Below, piece after piece: positions 9,509-18,195 of a stretch of 64,000 nucleotides of DNA. The notes below the pieces were generated by a model. That model saw only the letters and a program-made list of their open reading frames with translations. It was not told the DNA's origin and ran no database searches. Position 1 is the stretch's first letter. Every line of letters starts with the position of its first letter. The translations under genes were made by a program, and so were the position numbers. The DNA comes from an uncultured Bacillota bacterium. GTDB lineage: Bacteria > Bacillota > Clostridia > Peptostreptococcales > Anaerovoracaceae. The stretch covers positions 62,001 to 126,000 of the forward strand of contig CASEFA010000003.1 in NCBI GenBank assembly GCA_949287095.1, read 5' to 3'.

Positions 9509-9800
9509 ATACTAAATATTTAAACCTTTGAGGGAGAGTAGTAGACTCTGATACTTCATCACAGAGAGCCGCCGGCGGTGGAATGGCGGTATGAAAGTCA
9601 GGCTTGAATGGACTCCTGAGGGCAAACCGAAAGCCCGCGTCTAAAGCGTGTGAGTAGGGGCGACGGAGAGGATACTCCGTTAAGAAACCGGCATATTATC
9701 AGTATGCGCAGAGCGGGCGCTTTAAGCGTCAAGCCGGGTGGCACCGCAGGAGATTATTACACTCCTGTCCCAGCAATATCAACTGGGACAGGAGTTTTTT
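9509..9800 (+). promoter_or_regulatory. Tryptophan T-box riboswitch with terminator
   Basis: The leader shows the parts of a tRNA-sensing T-box. GGGAG at about 9531 pairs with CTCCT at 9613-9617 to close stem I. AGAGAG (9561-9566) is the conserved stem I motif. The specifier loop reads GAA-TGG-AC with TGG (Trp) at 9609-9611. The T-box proper is GGGTGGCACCGC (9736-9747), whose GGCA can pair with the tRNA-Trp acceptor end. A perfect 12-bp terminator stem (CTCCTGTCCCAG at 9762-9773, complement at 9784-9795) with six T follows. Uncharged tRNA-Trp should stabilise the antiterminator and turn on the gene at 9846. The specifier assignment is by eye. Confidence 0.93.
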
Positions 9801-9845
9801 CTTACCGCAGCTCCTGTCCGGACAAAGAGAAAGGAGCTAAAAACC

Positions 9846-11219
9846 ATGGCAGAAAGTAAAATCCCTTACAAAATCTATCTTCACGAAAACGAAATGCCTA
9901 CCCACTACTACAACGTAAGGGCGGACATGAAGAAGAAACCGGCGCCGATAATCAATCCGGCAACCATGAAGCCGGCAACGGCGGAAGACCTGGAACCTGT
10001 GTTCTGCAAGGAACTGGTTAAGCAGGAACTTGACGATGAGACGGCATATTTTGAAATCCCGGAAGAAGTACGGAATTTCTATAAGATGTACAGACCTTCT
10101 CCTCTTGTAAGGGCATACTGCCTGGAGGAGAAGCTTGGAACCCCGGCTAAGATATATTACAAATTCGAAGGGAACAACACCAGCGGAAGCCATAAGCTGA
10201 ACTCCGCCATCGCTCAGGCCTACTACGCCAAGCAGCAGGGTCTCAAAGGAGTCACCACCGAGACCGGAGCAGGTCAGTGGGGTACGGCCCTTTCCATGGC
10301 CTGCGCATACCTGGGTCTTGACTGCAAGGTCTACATGGTAAAATGCTCTTACGAGCAGAAGCCTTTCAGACGGGAAGTTATGAAAACCTACGGCGCATCC
10401 GTAACCCCTTCCCCATCCATGGATACGGAAACGGGAAGAAAAATAAACGTCGAGCATCCCGGAACTACGGGAAGCCTGGGCTGCGCCATCTCGGAAGCCG
10501 TTGAGACCGCCCTCACCTCGGAAGGATACCGCTACGTTCTGGGAAGCGTTCTCAATCAGGTTCTCCTTCACCAGAGCATCATAGGCCTTGAGACAAAGAC
10601 CGCAATGGATAAATACGGCATAGTTCCGGATATCATCATCGGCTGCGCCGGCGGCGGCTCCAACCTTGGCGGCCTCATTTCACCGTTTATGGGAGAAAAG
10701 CTGAGAGGCGAAAGAGACTACAGATTCATCGCCGTAGAACCGGCGTCGTGTCCGAGCCTGACCCGCGGAAAGTACGCTTACGACTACTGCGATACCGGCA
10801 AAATCTGCCCTCTGTCCAAGATGTACACCCTCGGAAGCGGATTCATCCCTTCCGCAAACCACGCAGGAGGCCTTCGCTACCACGGCATGAGCTCGACCCT
10901 TTCCGAACTTTACGATCAGGGACTCATGGAAGCGAGAAGCGAAGTTCAGACAGACGTTTTCAAGGCCGCCGTAGAATTCGCAAGAGTTGAGGGAATCCTC
11001 CCTGCCCCTGAGAGCAGCCACGCCATCAAAGTCGCCATGGACGAAGCCCTTAAGTGCAAGGAAACCGGCGAAGAAAAAACCATCCTCTTCGGACTTACGG
11101 GAACCGGCTACTTCGATCTGAAGGCATACGAGCAGTTCAACAATGGCACCATGAGCGATTACATACCTACTGACGAAGACCTGGCAGCAGGCTTTGCAGG
11201 CCTTCCTGACGTAGAGTAA
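9846..11219 (+). CDS. trpB: TrpB2-type tryptophan synthase beta chain
   Basis: A 457-residue PLP enzyme of the TrpB2 (TrpB-related) branch, which condenses indole or a substitute with serine to give tryptophan. The PLP lysine lies in GNNTSGSHKLNSA (K117), and GCAGGGSN binds the PLP phosphate. TrpB2 proteins are longer than TrpB1 (about 400) and usually lack the TrpA interaction surface; no trpA is nearby, consistent with indole salvage. The start is the ATG at 9846 with AAGGAG eight bases upstream. An in-frame ATG at 9738 lies inside the T-box and is ruled out by it. The upstream Trp T-box independently supports the role. Confidence 0.93.
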   Translation: MAESKIPYKIYLHENEMPTHYYNVRADMKKKPAPIINPATMKPATAEDLEPVFCKELVKQELDDETAYFEIPEEVRNFYKMYRPSPLVRAYCLEEKLGTPAKIYYKFEGNNTSGSHKLNSAIAQAYYAKQQGLKGVTTETGAGQWGTALSMACAYLGLDCKVYMVKCSYEQKPFRREVMKTYGASVTPSPSMDTETGRKINVEHPGTTGSLGCAISEAVETALTSEGYRYVLGSVLNQVLLHQSIIGLETKTAMDKYGIVPDIIIGCAGGGSNLGGLISPFMGEKLRGERDYRFIAVEPASCPSLTRGKYAYDYCDTGKICPLSKMYTLGSGFIPSANHAGGLRYHGMSSTLSELYDQGLMEARSEVQTDVFKAAVEFARVEGILPAPESSHAIKVAMDEALKCKETGEEKTILFGLTGTGYFDLKAYEQFNNGTMSDYIPTDEDLAAGFAGLPDVE

Positions 11220-11253
11220 GAAATATGATGAATCATTAAAACAGGAGTAAACC

Positions 11254-11952
11254 ATGCATCCGCAGAACCCGCAGTACACCATCACGCCCGTCGCCCGCAT
11301 CCACACGGACTATCAGAGCAAATTCGGAATTCCCCGTCAGAGCGGAATGACCGACTCGAAAGGAATAATAGTTTTCGAACCCGGATTCAGGAATCCTGAC
11401 GCCGTACGTGGAATAGAAGAGTTTTCGCACCTGTGGCTGCTGTGGGTTTTTTCCGAAAACGTGGACAAAGAGTTCACTCCCACAGTAAGGCCGCCCCGCC
11501 TCGGAGGAAACGAGCGCCGGGGCGTCTTTGCAACCCGTGCCCCCTTCAGGCCAAACCACATTGGAATGTCCTGCGTAAGACTGGAATCCGTGGATTACGA
11601 CACTCCTGACGGACCCGTTCTGATAGTTTCCGGCGCAGATATGCTGGACGGAACTCCGATAATAGACATTAAACCCTACGTTTCAATGGACTGCATTCCG
11701 GACGCCGCATGCGGTTTTTCCGATGCAGCCTTAGGCTACAGGCTCGAGGTTTCGATTCCCGACGAATCCGTTCTTTCCCCGGTTCCCCTCGAAAAGCGGC
11801 AGGCTCTGTCAGATATCCTTGCCCTCGATCCCCGGCCTTCATACCACGACGACCCGGAGCGGGTCTACGGCTTTCTGTTCGCAGGCTTCGAGGTAAAGTT
11901 CACTGTTTCCGGTGATGTGCTGACCGTGGTAAGCTGCGAAAAAGCGGAATAA
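11254..11952 (+). CDS. trmO: tRNA (N6-threonylcarbamoyladenosine37-N6)-methyltransferase TrmO
   Basis: A 232-residue protein of the TsaA/YaeB/TrmO family, which uses SAM to methylate t6A37 in tRNA-Thr(GGU). The N-terminal beta-barrel motifs are clear: ITPVARIHTDYQSKFGIPRQSG, then the SAM-binding run RPPRLGGNERRGVFATRAPFRPN and IGMSCVRL, then DIKPYVSMD. The C-terminal domain ends with a compact beta-rich segment. AGGAG lies five bases before the ATG. It follows trpB2 by 34 bases on the same strand and could share its T-box-controlled transcript. Confidence 0.92.
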   Translation: MHPQNPQYTITPVARIHTDYQSKFGIPRQSGMTDSKGIIVFEPGFRNPDAVRGIEEFSHLWLLWVFSENVDKEFTPTVRPPRLGGNERRGVFATRAPFRPNHIGMSCVRLESVDYDTPDGPVLIVSGADMLDGTPIIDIKPYVSMDCIPDAACGFSDAALGYRLEVSIPDESVLSPVPLEKRQALSDILALDPRPSYHDDPERVYGFLFAGFEVKFTVSGDVLTVVSCEKAE

Positions 11953-12015
11953 CGTAATTATGTGAATCGGGAGTTAGTCAACGTACCTATATGCTTAGAT
12001 TTTTACGGCTTCAAA

Positions 12016-12125
12016 GACCGGTTTTTCAGGTTTTGCCGAAGATTCACCGGTCAAAACCTGCGCGACCGGTTATTGTTTTGAAAAAGCCTTCGACAACTTC
12101 ACGGAAAAACCGCTTCGTTGCCGAA
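12016..12125. repeat. Inverted-end 37-bp units, array A (CCGGTC type)
   Basis: This lies between the convergent trmO and ptb genes. One unit of exactly 37 bp runs 12016-12052, with GACCGG at the left end and its complement CCGGTC at the right. Inside it CAGGTTTTG (12027-12035) has a perfect complement at 12052-12060, crossing the unit edge. A second candidate of 37 bp runs 12089-12125, with TTCGAC at the left and GCCGAA (one mismatch) at the right. A lone GACCGG is at 12064. No coding potential is seen. This is the shortest and weakest of four similar arrays; on its own it could be a terminator-like element for the convergent genes. Confidence 0.55.
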
Positions 12126-12201
12126 GACTTCCTTAAAATCTAAAATCCGACAAATATTAATTTCCGCCTGCAGTGCGCGGCCGCCAAACGTGACCCGCCG
12201 C

Positions 12202-13119
12202 CTATTCTTCCTTTTCCCCGTTGAGAATGCTGCAGCTCAGTACCAGCGACGAGACGCGGCCCTTTATGGTGGAATCTCTGGACGTCATGGAGATCGGGCA
12301 TCTTCCGCCCAGTATCACGCCGCCCATGGTTGCTCCGCCGAAGGTGTAGATGGATTTAACAAGCATGTTGCCTGCGGCTATTCCCGGTACCAGAATTATG
12401 TCGGCATCTCCGGCCACGGGACTTGCGAATTTCTTTACCTTTGAGGCTTCCGGGATCATGGCGAGGTCGAAGGAGATAGGTCCTTCCACTATGCAGCCTC
12501 CGATTTCCCCTCTTTCGCTCATTCCCTTAAGGGCTGCGGCCTCCACCGTCTCAGGCATCTTCGGGTTTATCTCCTCTACCGCGCACATGCACGCCACCTT
12601 AGGCTTCTTCACGCCGAAGCTGTGGAAGAGCTCCACGGTGCTCTCTATAATTTCCTTCTTCTGAGCAAGATTAGGGGCTATCTGCATTCCGCCGTCGGTA
12701 ATTGCGAAAAGTTTATGGTAGTAGTCCGACTCAAAGACGGCGACGTAGTTCATCATCTTTCCCGTTCTGAGCCCGTGCTCCCTGTTGACAACGGCCTTCA
12801 GCATGGTAGACGTGTGAAGAAGTCCCTTCTGCAGAAAATCGGCGTCTCCGCTTCTGATAAGTTCCACCGCCTTTACTGCAGATTCGTGATCGCTTTCGGC
12901 GTCTATTATCCTCGACCTGTCTACGGTTCTGCCTATCTCATCAGCCGTCTTAAGTATCTCATCCTTCGGGCCAGTCAGAATGTAGTCCACAAGTCCCATG
13001 TCGTGAGCCTCTAAAACAGCTTCGAGGGTTTTGTCCTCGATGGCCGAAGCCACGGCTACGGTACGCTTTGTGTCCGACTTCATATTTTGTCTGATGTCAT
13101 CAAAATTTTTCAGAACCAT
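12202..13119 (-). CDS. ptb: Phosphate butyryltransferase/acetyltransferase family enzyme
   Basis: A 305-residue protein of the PTA_PTB family. Length and sequence fit phosphotransbutyrylase better than Pta (no long N-terminal extension): MVLKNFDDIRQNMK start, QKGLLHTSTMLKAVVNREHGLR, ITDGGMQIAPNLAQK, and the C-terminal LVPGIAAGNMLVKS...GGATMGGVILGGRCPISMTSRD. The reaction exchanges CoA for phosphate on a short acyl group, giving an acyl phosphate for ATP formation by a kinase. No butyrate kinase is in the window. It is the last gene of the leftward run, 36 bases after aroK. Acyl specificity is inferred. Confidence 0.88.
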   Translation of the reverse strand: MVLKNFDDIRQNMKSDTKRTVAVASAIEDKTLEAVLEAHDMGLVDYILTGPKDEILKTADEIGRTVDRSRIIDAESDHESAVKAVELIRSGDADFLQKGLLHTSTMLKAVVNREHGLRTGKMMNYVAVFESDYYHKLFAITDGGMQIAPNLAQKKEIIESTVELFHSFGVKKPKVACMCAVEEINPKMPETVEAAALKGMSERGEIGGCIVEGPISFDLAMIPEASKVKKFASPVAGDADIILVPGIAAGNMLVKSIYTFGGATMGGVILGGRCPISMTSRDSTIKGRVSSLVLSCSILNGEKEE

Positions 13120-13155
13120 ATCAATCCCTTCCTTTCGTCAATCATAACCTGACGC

Positions 13156-13665
13156 TTAACCAAGCGCCTTTATTATTCTCTCTATTACGTCCTCCACCGT
13201 GCCGCCATCGGCTTTTACCCTGACGTCGCACCTGGATTCGTAAAGAGGAGTCCTCGCGTTGTAGAGATCTTCGAGGGTCTGGCCCTTTTCCAGCGTCACC
13301 CCTCTGGTCTTAATGTTTCTCAGTCTATCCAGCACCGATTCAAGACTTACGTCCAGATATACAACGACGCCGGTCTTTTTGAACTTCTCCAGAGCATCGG
13401 GAAAATACACGGCGCTTCCTCCCGTGGCTATTACAGTGTTTTCAGCCTCCACGCCGAGAAGAACCGCTTCCTCTACCATGTGGAAGTAATCGTTTCCATT
13501 TTCGTCGATTATCTCCTGAAGGGTCTTCCCCTCCCTCTGCTGAATGAGAAGATCCGTGTCAATGAACGCTTTGCCGAGGGTCTTGGCGAGTATTACGCCT
13601 ACGGTGCTCTTTCCCGACGAAGGCATTCCAATGAGTATTATATTTCCGCTCTTTCCGCAAGCCAT
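13156..13665 (-). CDS. aroK: Shikimate kinase
   Basis: A 169-residue P-loop kinase of normal AroK/AroL size that phosphorylates shikimate in the chorismate pathway. The Walker A motif is GMPSSGKST, FIDTDLLIQQREGKTLQEI carries the D-x-D substrate-binding segment, and VIATGGSAVYF is the conserved GGG-like loop (here GGS). RLRNIKTRGV corresponds to the lid. It overlaps the CpXC gene by 28 bases and precedes ptb. No other aro gene is in the window. Confidence 0.92.
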   Translation of the reverse strand: MACGKSGNIILIGMPSSGKSTVGVILAKTLGKAFIDTDLLIQQREGKTLQEIIDENGNDYFHMVEEAVLLGVEAENTVIATGGSAVYFPDALEKFKKTGVVVYLDVSLESVLDRLRNIKTRGVTLEKGQTLEDLYNARTPLYESRCDVRVKADGGTVEDVIERIIKALG

Positions 13666-14279
13666 AGGCTGTCCACCTCCGCGTATTTTCCGGCGGGAAT
13701 CCTGAGGGCATATCCGTAGTCGTCCTCCAGCCTTTTGTACAGTCCGTCGTCCAGGAGAACCGTAAGCTTCTCGTCTCCCGGCGCCGTACTCTCGTCCCAG
13801 ATTATGAGATATTCCTCGCCGTCATTGGCATAGTAGATGAGATCCACCGGCGTCACGTCCGGCCAGTCCTCTCTGATGCTTTCGGTCACTACAGCCTTGT
13901 AAAGTTCCATGACTCTGTCGTCTCTGCCGTTATCGAATATCATAATCTTTTCCAGAAGCTGAGAACTGAAGCTTACGACTCTGAACACGGCTTCCTCGTC
14001 CACCTCTTCGTCGGGTATTTCAAGGCTGTTAAGCTGATCCACCAGGCCCGGCTCGTGATCCGGCGCAAGGTAAATAGTCAGCTTTTTCCCCGGGTCCATG
14101 TACATGACCGGATACTCCACCAGGGTCTCATCGCCGCAGGCGGGGCATTTCACCATGAAAAAGCTGCCGTCCAGAATTGCATCCTTGTATTTCGGGTCCT
14201 CGGAGACGTCGACGAACTCCGTCATCGGCACGTTCATCTCTTCTCCGCAGTTTTCACAAATAAGTTTAAACGTGTTCAT
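13638..14279 (-). CDS. CpXC-domain protein
   Basis: A 213-residue protein with two CxxC pairs at residues 8-11 and 45-48 (CENC, CPAC) that would bind zinc, matching the CpXC domain of unknown function found in Firmicutes and other bacteria. The remaining 150 residues are acidic and predicted soluble, with no recognised motif. It overlaps scpB at one end and aroK at the other, so it is translated from the same message. Function unknown. Confidence 0.8.
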   Translation of the reverse strand: MNTFKLICENCGEEMNVPMTEFVDVSEDPKYKDAILDGSFFMVKCPACGDETLVEYPVMYMDPGKKLTIYLAPDHEPGLVDQLNSLEIPDEEVDEEAVFRVVSFSSQLLEKIMIFDNGRDDRVMELYKAVVTESIREDWPDVTPVDLIYYANDGEEYLIIWDESTAPGDEKLTVLLDDGLYKRLEDDYGYALRIPAGKYAEVDSLWLAERAEI

Positions 14280-14868
14280 CGTTAACCTCCGGGAACTTCA
14301 TCTGCTCGCTTCCGTCATCCTCGTACTCATCGTCCCCCGAGGCAAGAACCCCCTCAAGGTCGTTTATTTCGGGAAGCTCCTTTATGGAGCTGAATCCGAA
14401 ATGCTTTAAAAACTCGTCGGTGGTTCCGTAGAGAATCGGCCTTCCAACCGCTTCGGATCTTCCCTTCTCCTCCACGAGCCCCTTTGCGGCAAGGCCCTCC
14501 ATGACCCTGTCGCATTTTACCCCTCTGATAGAGTCGATTTCAGCCTTTGTCACAGGCTGCTTGTAGGCGACTATGGCGAGAACCTCAAGGGCCGACTGGG
14601 ACAGCTTTCTCACCCTTACCGGTGTGCAGAGCCTCTCTATGAATTCCGCGTTTTCCGGCCTGGTGGCAAACTGAAAGCTCTTTCCTATCTGTCTTATCAT
14701 TATGCCCCGGCCCTCTTTGTCGTACTCTTCCCTAAGCTCCGTAAGGTACGTCAGAGCGTCTTCTTTTGATATATTGCAGACCTCCGCCGCCGTCTTCACC
14801 TCCAGAGGCTGTCCCCAGACGTACATCATGGACTCCAGGGCGGATTTTATGGTTTTCTTACTGTTCAA
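14266..14868 (-). CDS. scpB: Segregation and condensation protein B
   Basis: The 200-residue ScpB partner of the SMC-kleisin complex, made of two winged-helix domains. Typical motifs are SALESMMYVWGQPL at the N terminus and LSQSALEVLAIVAYKQPVTKAEIDSIRGV in the second half. The start chosen is TTG at 14868 (LNSKKTIKSALES), with GGAGG nine bases upstream and an 11-base overlap with scpA. The C-terminal tail is acidic (DDEYEDDGSE) and overlaps the CpXC gene by 14 bases. Confidence 0.92.
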   Translation of the reverse strand: MNSKKTIKSALESMMYVWGQPLEVKTAAEVCNISKEDALTYLTELREEYDKEGRGIMIRQIGKSFQFATRPENAEFIERLCTPVRVRKLSQSALEVLAIVAYKQPVTKAEIDSIRGVKCDRVMEGLAAKGLVEEKGRSEAVGRPILYGTTDEFLKHFGFSSIKELPEINDLEGVLASGDDEYEDDGSEQMKFPEVNDEHV

Positions 14869-15625
14869 TTTCTCTATCCTCCTCGTCCGCAAGGGAAATG
14901 GATATGTCGCCGTACAGAGACTTCTGCTCGGCGGTTATCTCGTGGTCTCTCATCATCTGCAGCACGGAGACAAAGCTTACGGCTATGTCGTATTTATCCT
15001 TCCTGTCCGGCACCGTCTCCTTAAAGCTTATGCGCCTGCTTCCGCCTTTCAGGGCTCTCGTCAGGTGCTCTCTGATGAAGGTCATTCTGTCCTCCATGGT
15101 AGCCCTGTCCCTTTCGATGCGGGTGTATCTGGCCCGGACCTCGTCGGCCCGCTGCTTTTTCGTAAGGAAAAGGTCAAAAGCTGCCGCGAACTGATCCAGG
15201 TTAAGCCTTAAAAGCTCGTCAGGGCTGTCCGTATACTCGGAGATGTCCTCCTGAGGCTTCTCGTATATCAAAGCCGTCAGCTCCTCGCGTTCTTTAAGCA
15301 TCTCGGCGCACTCTTTGAACCTTCTGTATTCAAGAAGCTTTTCCACGAGAGCGCTTCTCGGATCCGCCTCGTAATCTCCGCCTTCAAGAGGCTTCGGTCT
15401 CGGAAGTATCATTCTGGACTTTATATCTATGAGAGTCGCCGCCAGAACCATGAACTCCGTGGCCGCGGCAACGTCGGTTTTCTTTATTTCGTTTACGTAC
15501 TCGATGTACTGCTCCGTGATTTCGGAAATGCGTATGTCGTATATGTCCATCCGGGCGTTCTCAATGAGGTACACCAGCAGGTCGAAAGGCCCCTCAAAGC
15601 TGTGAAGTCTTACTTTATAGCTCAT
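14858..15625 (-). CDS. scpA: Segregation and condensation protein A (kleisin)
   Basis: A 255-residue ScpA kleisin that bridges SMC heads in chromosome condensation. The start YKVRLHSFEGPFDLLVYLIENARMDIYDI is the conserved N-terminal SMC-neck-binding domain; the AATEFMVLAATLIDIKSRMILP block and the C-terminal winged helix (MMRDHEITAEQKSLYGDI) follow. It overlaps the EamA gene upstream by four bases and scpB downstream by 11, so scpAB are translationally coupled. Confidence 0.93.
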   Translation of the reverse strand: MSYKVRLHSFEGPFDLLVYLIENARMDIYDIRISEITEQYIEYVNEIKKTDVAAATEFMVLAATLIDIKSRMILPRPKPLEGGDYEADPRSALVEKLLEYRRFKECAEMLKEREELTALIYEKPQEDISEYTDSPDELLRLNLDQFAAAFDLFLTKKQRADEVRARYTRIERDRATMEDRMTFIREHLTRALKGGSRRISFKETVPDRKDKYDIAVSFVSVLQMMRDHEITAEQKSLYGDISISLADEEDREIEQ

Positions 15626-16548
15626 TTACTTCCTCCCTGATTTTTAAGAGCTTCCTTCTCGGCGATGCCCGTGTGGTAGTTATAGTAGAGAAGTCCCGTA
15701 ACGACTACGGCGCAGCCCACTATCTCCCAGCCTTCCGGAATCTGTCCCAGGAATATTATGCCCAGGACTATGGCAAATACCGATTCTCCCGACTCCCATG
15801 CCGAAACGTAGAGGGAATCCACGTAGCCGAAGCAGAGGTTGAACACGGCGTGAGCCCCGATCTGGCACACAAAGGTCATCGCCACTATGAGCAGGTAGTC
15901 GTGAGCGCTGTATCCTAAGATCGGCGTCTTTGTCGCTATGATTCCTATGACGAAGCAAATCCAGCAGGACGCAAACACGAGAAAAACGTATACGCTTCCT
16001 GCTACGGTCTTTCTCACTTCGTTTCCTATGGCAAAATATATGCCCATGCAGATTGCTGCGCCCAAAGCCAGCATATCGCCGGTGAAGTTTCCCGATGAAA
16101 GCTGTCTGTAATCAAAGCCTGCAACCATGCAGCAGCCCAAAAGAGCCAGGACTATTCCCATTACCGGCCTTATTCCCACCTTCCTGCGGAGAAGGAAAAC
16201 CGTTATAACGAGAACCACCAGAGGGTGCATTGCGGCGAGCACCACGGCGCTTGCCACGTTAGTCAGTTTCACCGCGTTAAACCAGGTGAAATAGTGGCCG
16301 AACAGAAAAGCTCCGGCTATGAATGTCCAGATAAGTTCCTTCGGCTTAACCGCCTTAAGCTGCTCCTTTTGTTTAAGGAAAACCGGAATGGCGCAGAAAG
16401 GAACGCCCACCGTAAGCCTCCAGAACCCTATGGCAAGGGACGGAGCCGCAATGGCGCTTCCGAATATTCCCGACGACGAGCTTGCGACCACCGCCAGAAC
16501 CACCACTATCTTCACGTATTTTTTTAAGAAAGCGTTTTCGTTGTTCAT
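15622..16548 (-). CDS. EamA/DMT-family transporter
   Basis: A 308-residue membrane protein with about ten hydrophobic helices in two EamA repeats, the drug/metabolite transporter layout. The first repeat contains SLAIGFWRLTVGVPFCAI and FLFGHYFTWFNAVKLTNVASAVVLAAMHPLVV; the second ends FLGQIPEGWEIVGCAVVVTGLLYYN. Substrates in the family include amino acids and other small metabolites and cannot be read from sequence. It begins one base after the mtnA stop and overlaps scpA by four bases. Confidence 0.88.
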   Translation of the reverse strand: MNNENAFLKKYVKIVVVLAVVASSSSGIFGSAIAAPSLAIGFWRLTVGVPFCAIPVFLKQKEQLKAVKPKELIWTFIAGAFLFGHYFTWFNAVKLTNVASAVVLAAMHPLVVLVITVFLLRRKVGIRPVMGIVLALLGCCMVAGFDYRQLSSGNFTGDMLALGAAICMGIYFAIGNEVRKTVAGSVYVFLVFASCWICFVIGIIATKTPILGYSAHDYLLIVAMTFVCQIGAHAVFNLCFGYVDSLYVSAWESGESVFAIVLGIIFLGQIPEGWEIVGCAVVVTGLLYYNYHTGIAEKEALKNQGGSK

Positions 16549-17613
16549 CTACTTATCTTCTCCTGTTACGAGCTTCCTGAGGCTCTCGGAATAAGGCGGA
16601 TACGCTATTCCCTTTTCCGTAACCACGGCCGTAATGTCGTCAGCCGCCGTCACATCAAATGCCGGATTGAAGGTTTTGATTCCCGCGGGAGCCATAGGCC
16701 TTTCGTACCACATCTCATATATCTCTTTTCCGTCTCTTTCCTCTATGACGATGTCCTCACCCGTGGCCGTTTCAAGGTCGATGGTGGACGTGGGCACGAA
16801 CATATAAAACGGAATGTTATACCTTTTCGCAAGGATTGCCACTGCCGACGTTCCTATCTTGTTGGCTCCGTCGCCGTTTGCCGCCATTCGGTCGCAGCCC
16901 ACCACAACGGCGTCGATTTTTCCCTGCTTCATGACGGTTGCCGCCATGTTGTCGCAAATCAGGGTCACGTCGACTCCGGCTTTGTTAAGCTCCCAGGACG
17001 TAAGCCTTGCCCCCTGAAGGAGAGGCCTGGTCTCATCGGCAAACACCCTGAAGTCATAGCCCTTTTCCATTCCCAGATAGATCGGTGAAAGGCAGGTTCC
17101 GTATCTGCTGGTTGCCAGGGCTCCGGCGTTGCAGTGGGTGAGAATTCCCATGCCCGGTTTAAGGAGGGTCAGGCCGTACTCTCCCATGGCCCTGCATGCC
17201 GCCTCGTCCTCGGCATGAATGGCGGCAGCCTCATCTCTGATGAGGTCGAGAGCCTGATTTACGGAGGTTACGGCAGTATTATCAACCTTGTTTTTAATCC
17301 GGTTTACGGCCCACATCAGGTTTACCGCCGTAGGTCTTGCCCCTTTTATGTACTCGCAGACTTTGTCAAAGACTGCTCTGAATTCCTCCACCGTCTCCGG
17401 CGCCTCGTGCTTCACCGCAACGTAGACTCCATAGCCTGCGGCAACCCCGATGGCAGGGGCTCCCCGCACCTTCAGCTTATATATGGCGTCCCAGATGTCG
17501 TCCGCCGTCTCCGGCTCCAGCCACTCCTCCGCGCCGGGAAGTCTGGTCTGGTCCAGTATGTAAAGCCTGTCGCCCTCAAACTTCAGAGGCGTTATATCAG
17601 AATAATGTCCCAT
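16549..17613 (-). CDS. mtnA: S-methyl-5-thioribose-1-phosphate isomerase
   Basis: A 354-residue enzyme of the eIF2B-like aldose-ketose isomerase family, acting in methionine salvage. Diagnostic motifs are KVRGAPAIGVAAGYGV, GMGILTHCNAGALAT (catalytic Cys), DETRPLLQGARLTSWEL and VVGCDRMAANGDGANKIGT with the catalytic Asp. The start chosen is the ATG at 17613, with GAGGAG eight bases upstream; a longer frame starting at 17697 overlaps the crcB coding end. No other mtn gene is in the window, so the protein could also serve as a related ribose-1-phosphate isomerase. Confidence 0.92.
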   Translation of the reverse strand: MGHYSDITPLKFEGDRLYILDQTRLPGAEEWLEPETADDIWDAIYKLKVRGAPAIGVAAGYGVYVAVKHEAPETVEEFRAVFDKVCEYIKGARPTAVNLMWAVNRIKNKVDNTAVTSVNQALDLIRDEAAAIHAEDEAACRAMGEYGLTLLKPGMGILTHCNAGALATSRYGTCLSPIYLGMEKGYDFRVFADETRPLLQGARLTSWELNKAGVDVTLICDNMAATVMKQGKIDAVVVGCDRMAANGDGANKIGTSAVAILAKRYNIPFYMFVPTSTIDLETATGEDIVIEERDGKEIYEMWYERPMAPAGIKTFNPAFDVTAADDITAVVTEKGIAYPPYSESLRKLVTGEDK

Positions 17614-17639
17614 GGATTTTTCTCCTCTTGTCCGTCCTT

Positions 17640-18008
17640 CTATTCTTCGGCGCCCATAAACGCCAGCTTTTCTCCAATCCACACTCCGGCAAGGCACGCC
17701 GCGAGACTTATCACGCAGTAAAATCCCGCCAGCAGCGTCCTGCCCTCCTGGTTCATGTTATATGCCTCCAGGGACAAAGCCGACAGTGTGCTGAAGCCGC
17801 CGCAGAATCCCGTCTGCACGAAAAGCCTCAGCTCCTCAGGCATATTCTTTCTCACCGTCAGTCCGGCAAAGAAGCCTATTATGACGGCCGCAGTTATATT
17901 GATAAGAAGGGTCCAGACCGGAAAGTCGGTTTTTACCGGAATAGATGAAATCCCGTATCTCAAAGCCGCTCCCAGGGCTCCGCCGACTCCCACAAACAGA
18001 AAGTTCAT
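17640..18008 (-). CDS. crcB: Fluoride channel CrcB/FluC
   Basis: A 122-residue four-helix membrane protein that forms dual-topology fluoride channels. The conserved GGALGAALRYGIS, TLLINITAAVIIGFF (the N pore residue) and GFCGGFSTLSALSLEA (the F-box phenylalanine and S/T track) are all present. A single copy is seen, so a homodimer is expected. I looked for a fluoride riboswitch in the 60 bases upstream and did not see one; a TATAAT lies at 18027-18032 on the minus strand without a convincing -35. Confidence 0.92.
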   Translation of the reverse strand: MNFLFVGVGGALGAALRYGISSIPVKTDFPVWTLLINITAAVIIGFFAGLTVRKNMPEELRLFVQTGFCGGFSTLSALSLEAYNMNQEGRTLLAGFYCVISLAACLAGVWIGEKLAFMGAEE

Positions 18009-18069
18009 TTCTCAATTCTCCGCTGATTATAAGTGTAATACGAGTAAACGCTGCCGGCGCATTACGAAA

Positions 18070-18104
18070 AATTCGGTGTCCGTCAAAGCTTCGGCGAACA
18101 CCGA
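18070..18104 (-). terminator. Terminator after cobW
   Basis: TCGGTGT at 18073-18079 and its complement ACACCGA at 18098-18104 form a seven-bp stem; on the minus strand the stem is followed by AATTTTT. It separates cobW from crcB. Confidence 0.6.
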
Positions 18105-18195
18105 TTTAATTGTATTTTATATTTTTCGGTCCGCAGGCATTACCCCGTCGGAACTCTGCCGCCTCGGGGCTTTGCGGCTCTTTCGCCGCCGGGCT

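Noticed and set aside
9738..9845. A longer N terminus for trpB2 (36 extra codons)
   Set aside because: It would be translated from the T-box and terminator sequence and lacks a ribosome binding site.
18009..18070. Fluoride riboswitch upstream of crcB
   Set aside because: No conserved aptamer core was found in the 60 bases between crcB and the cobW terminator.
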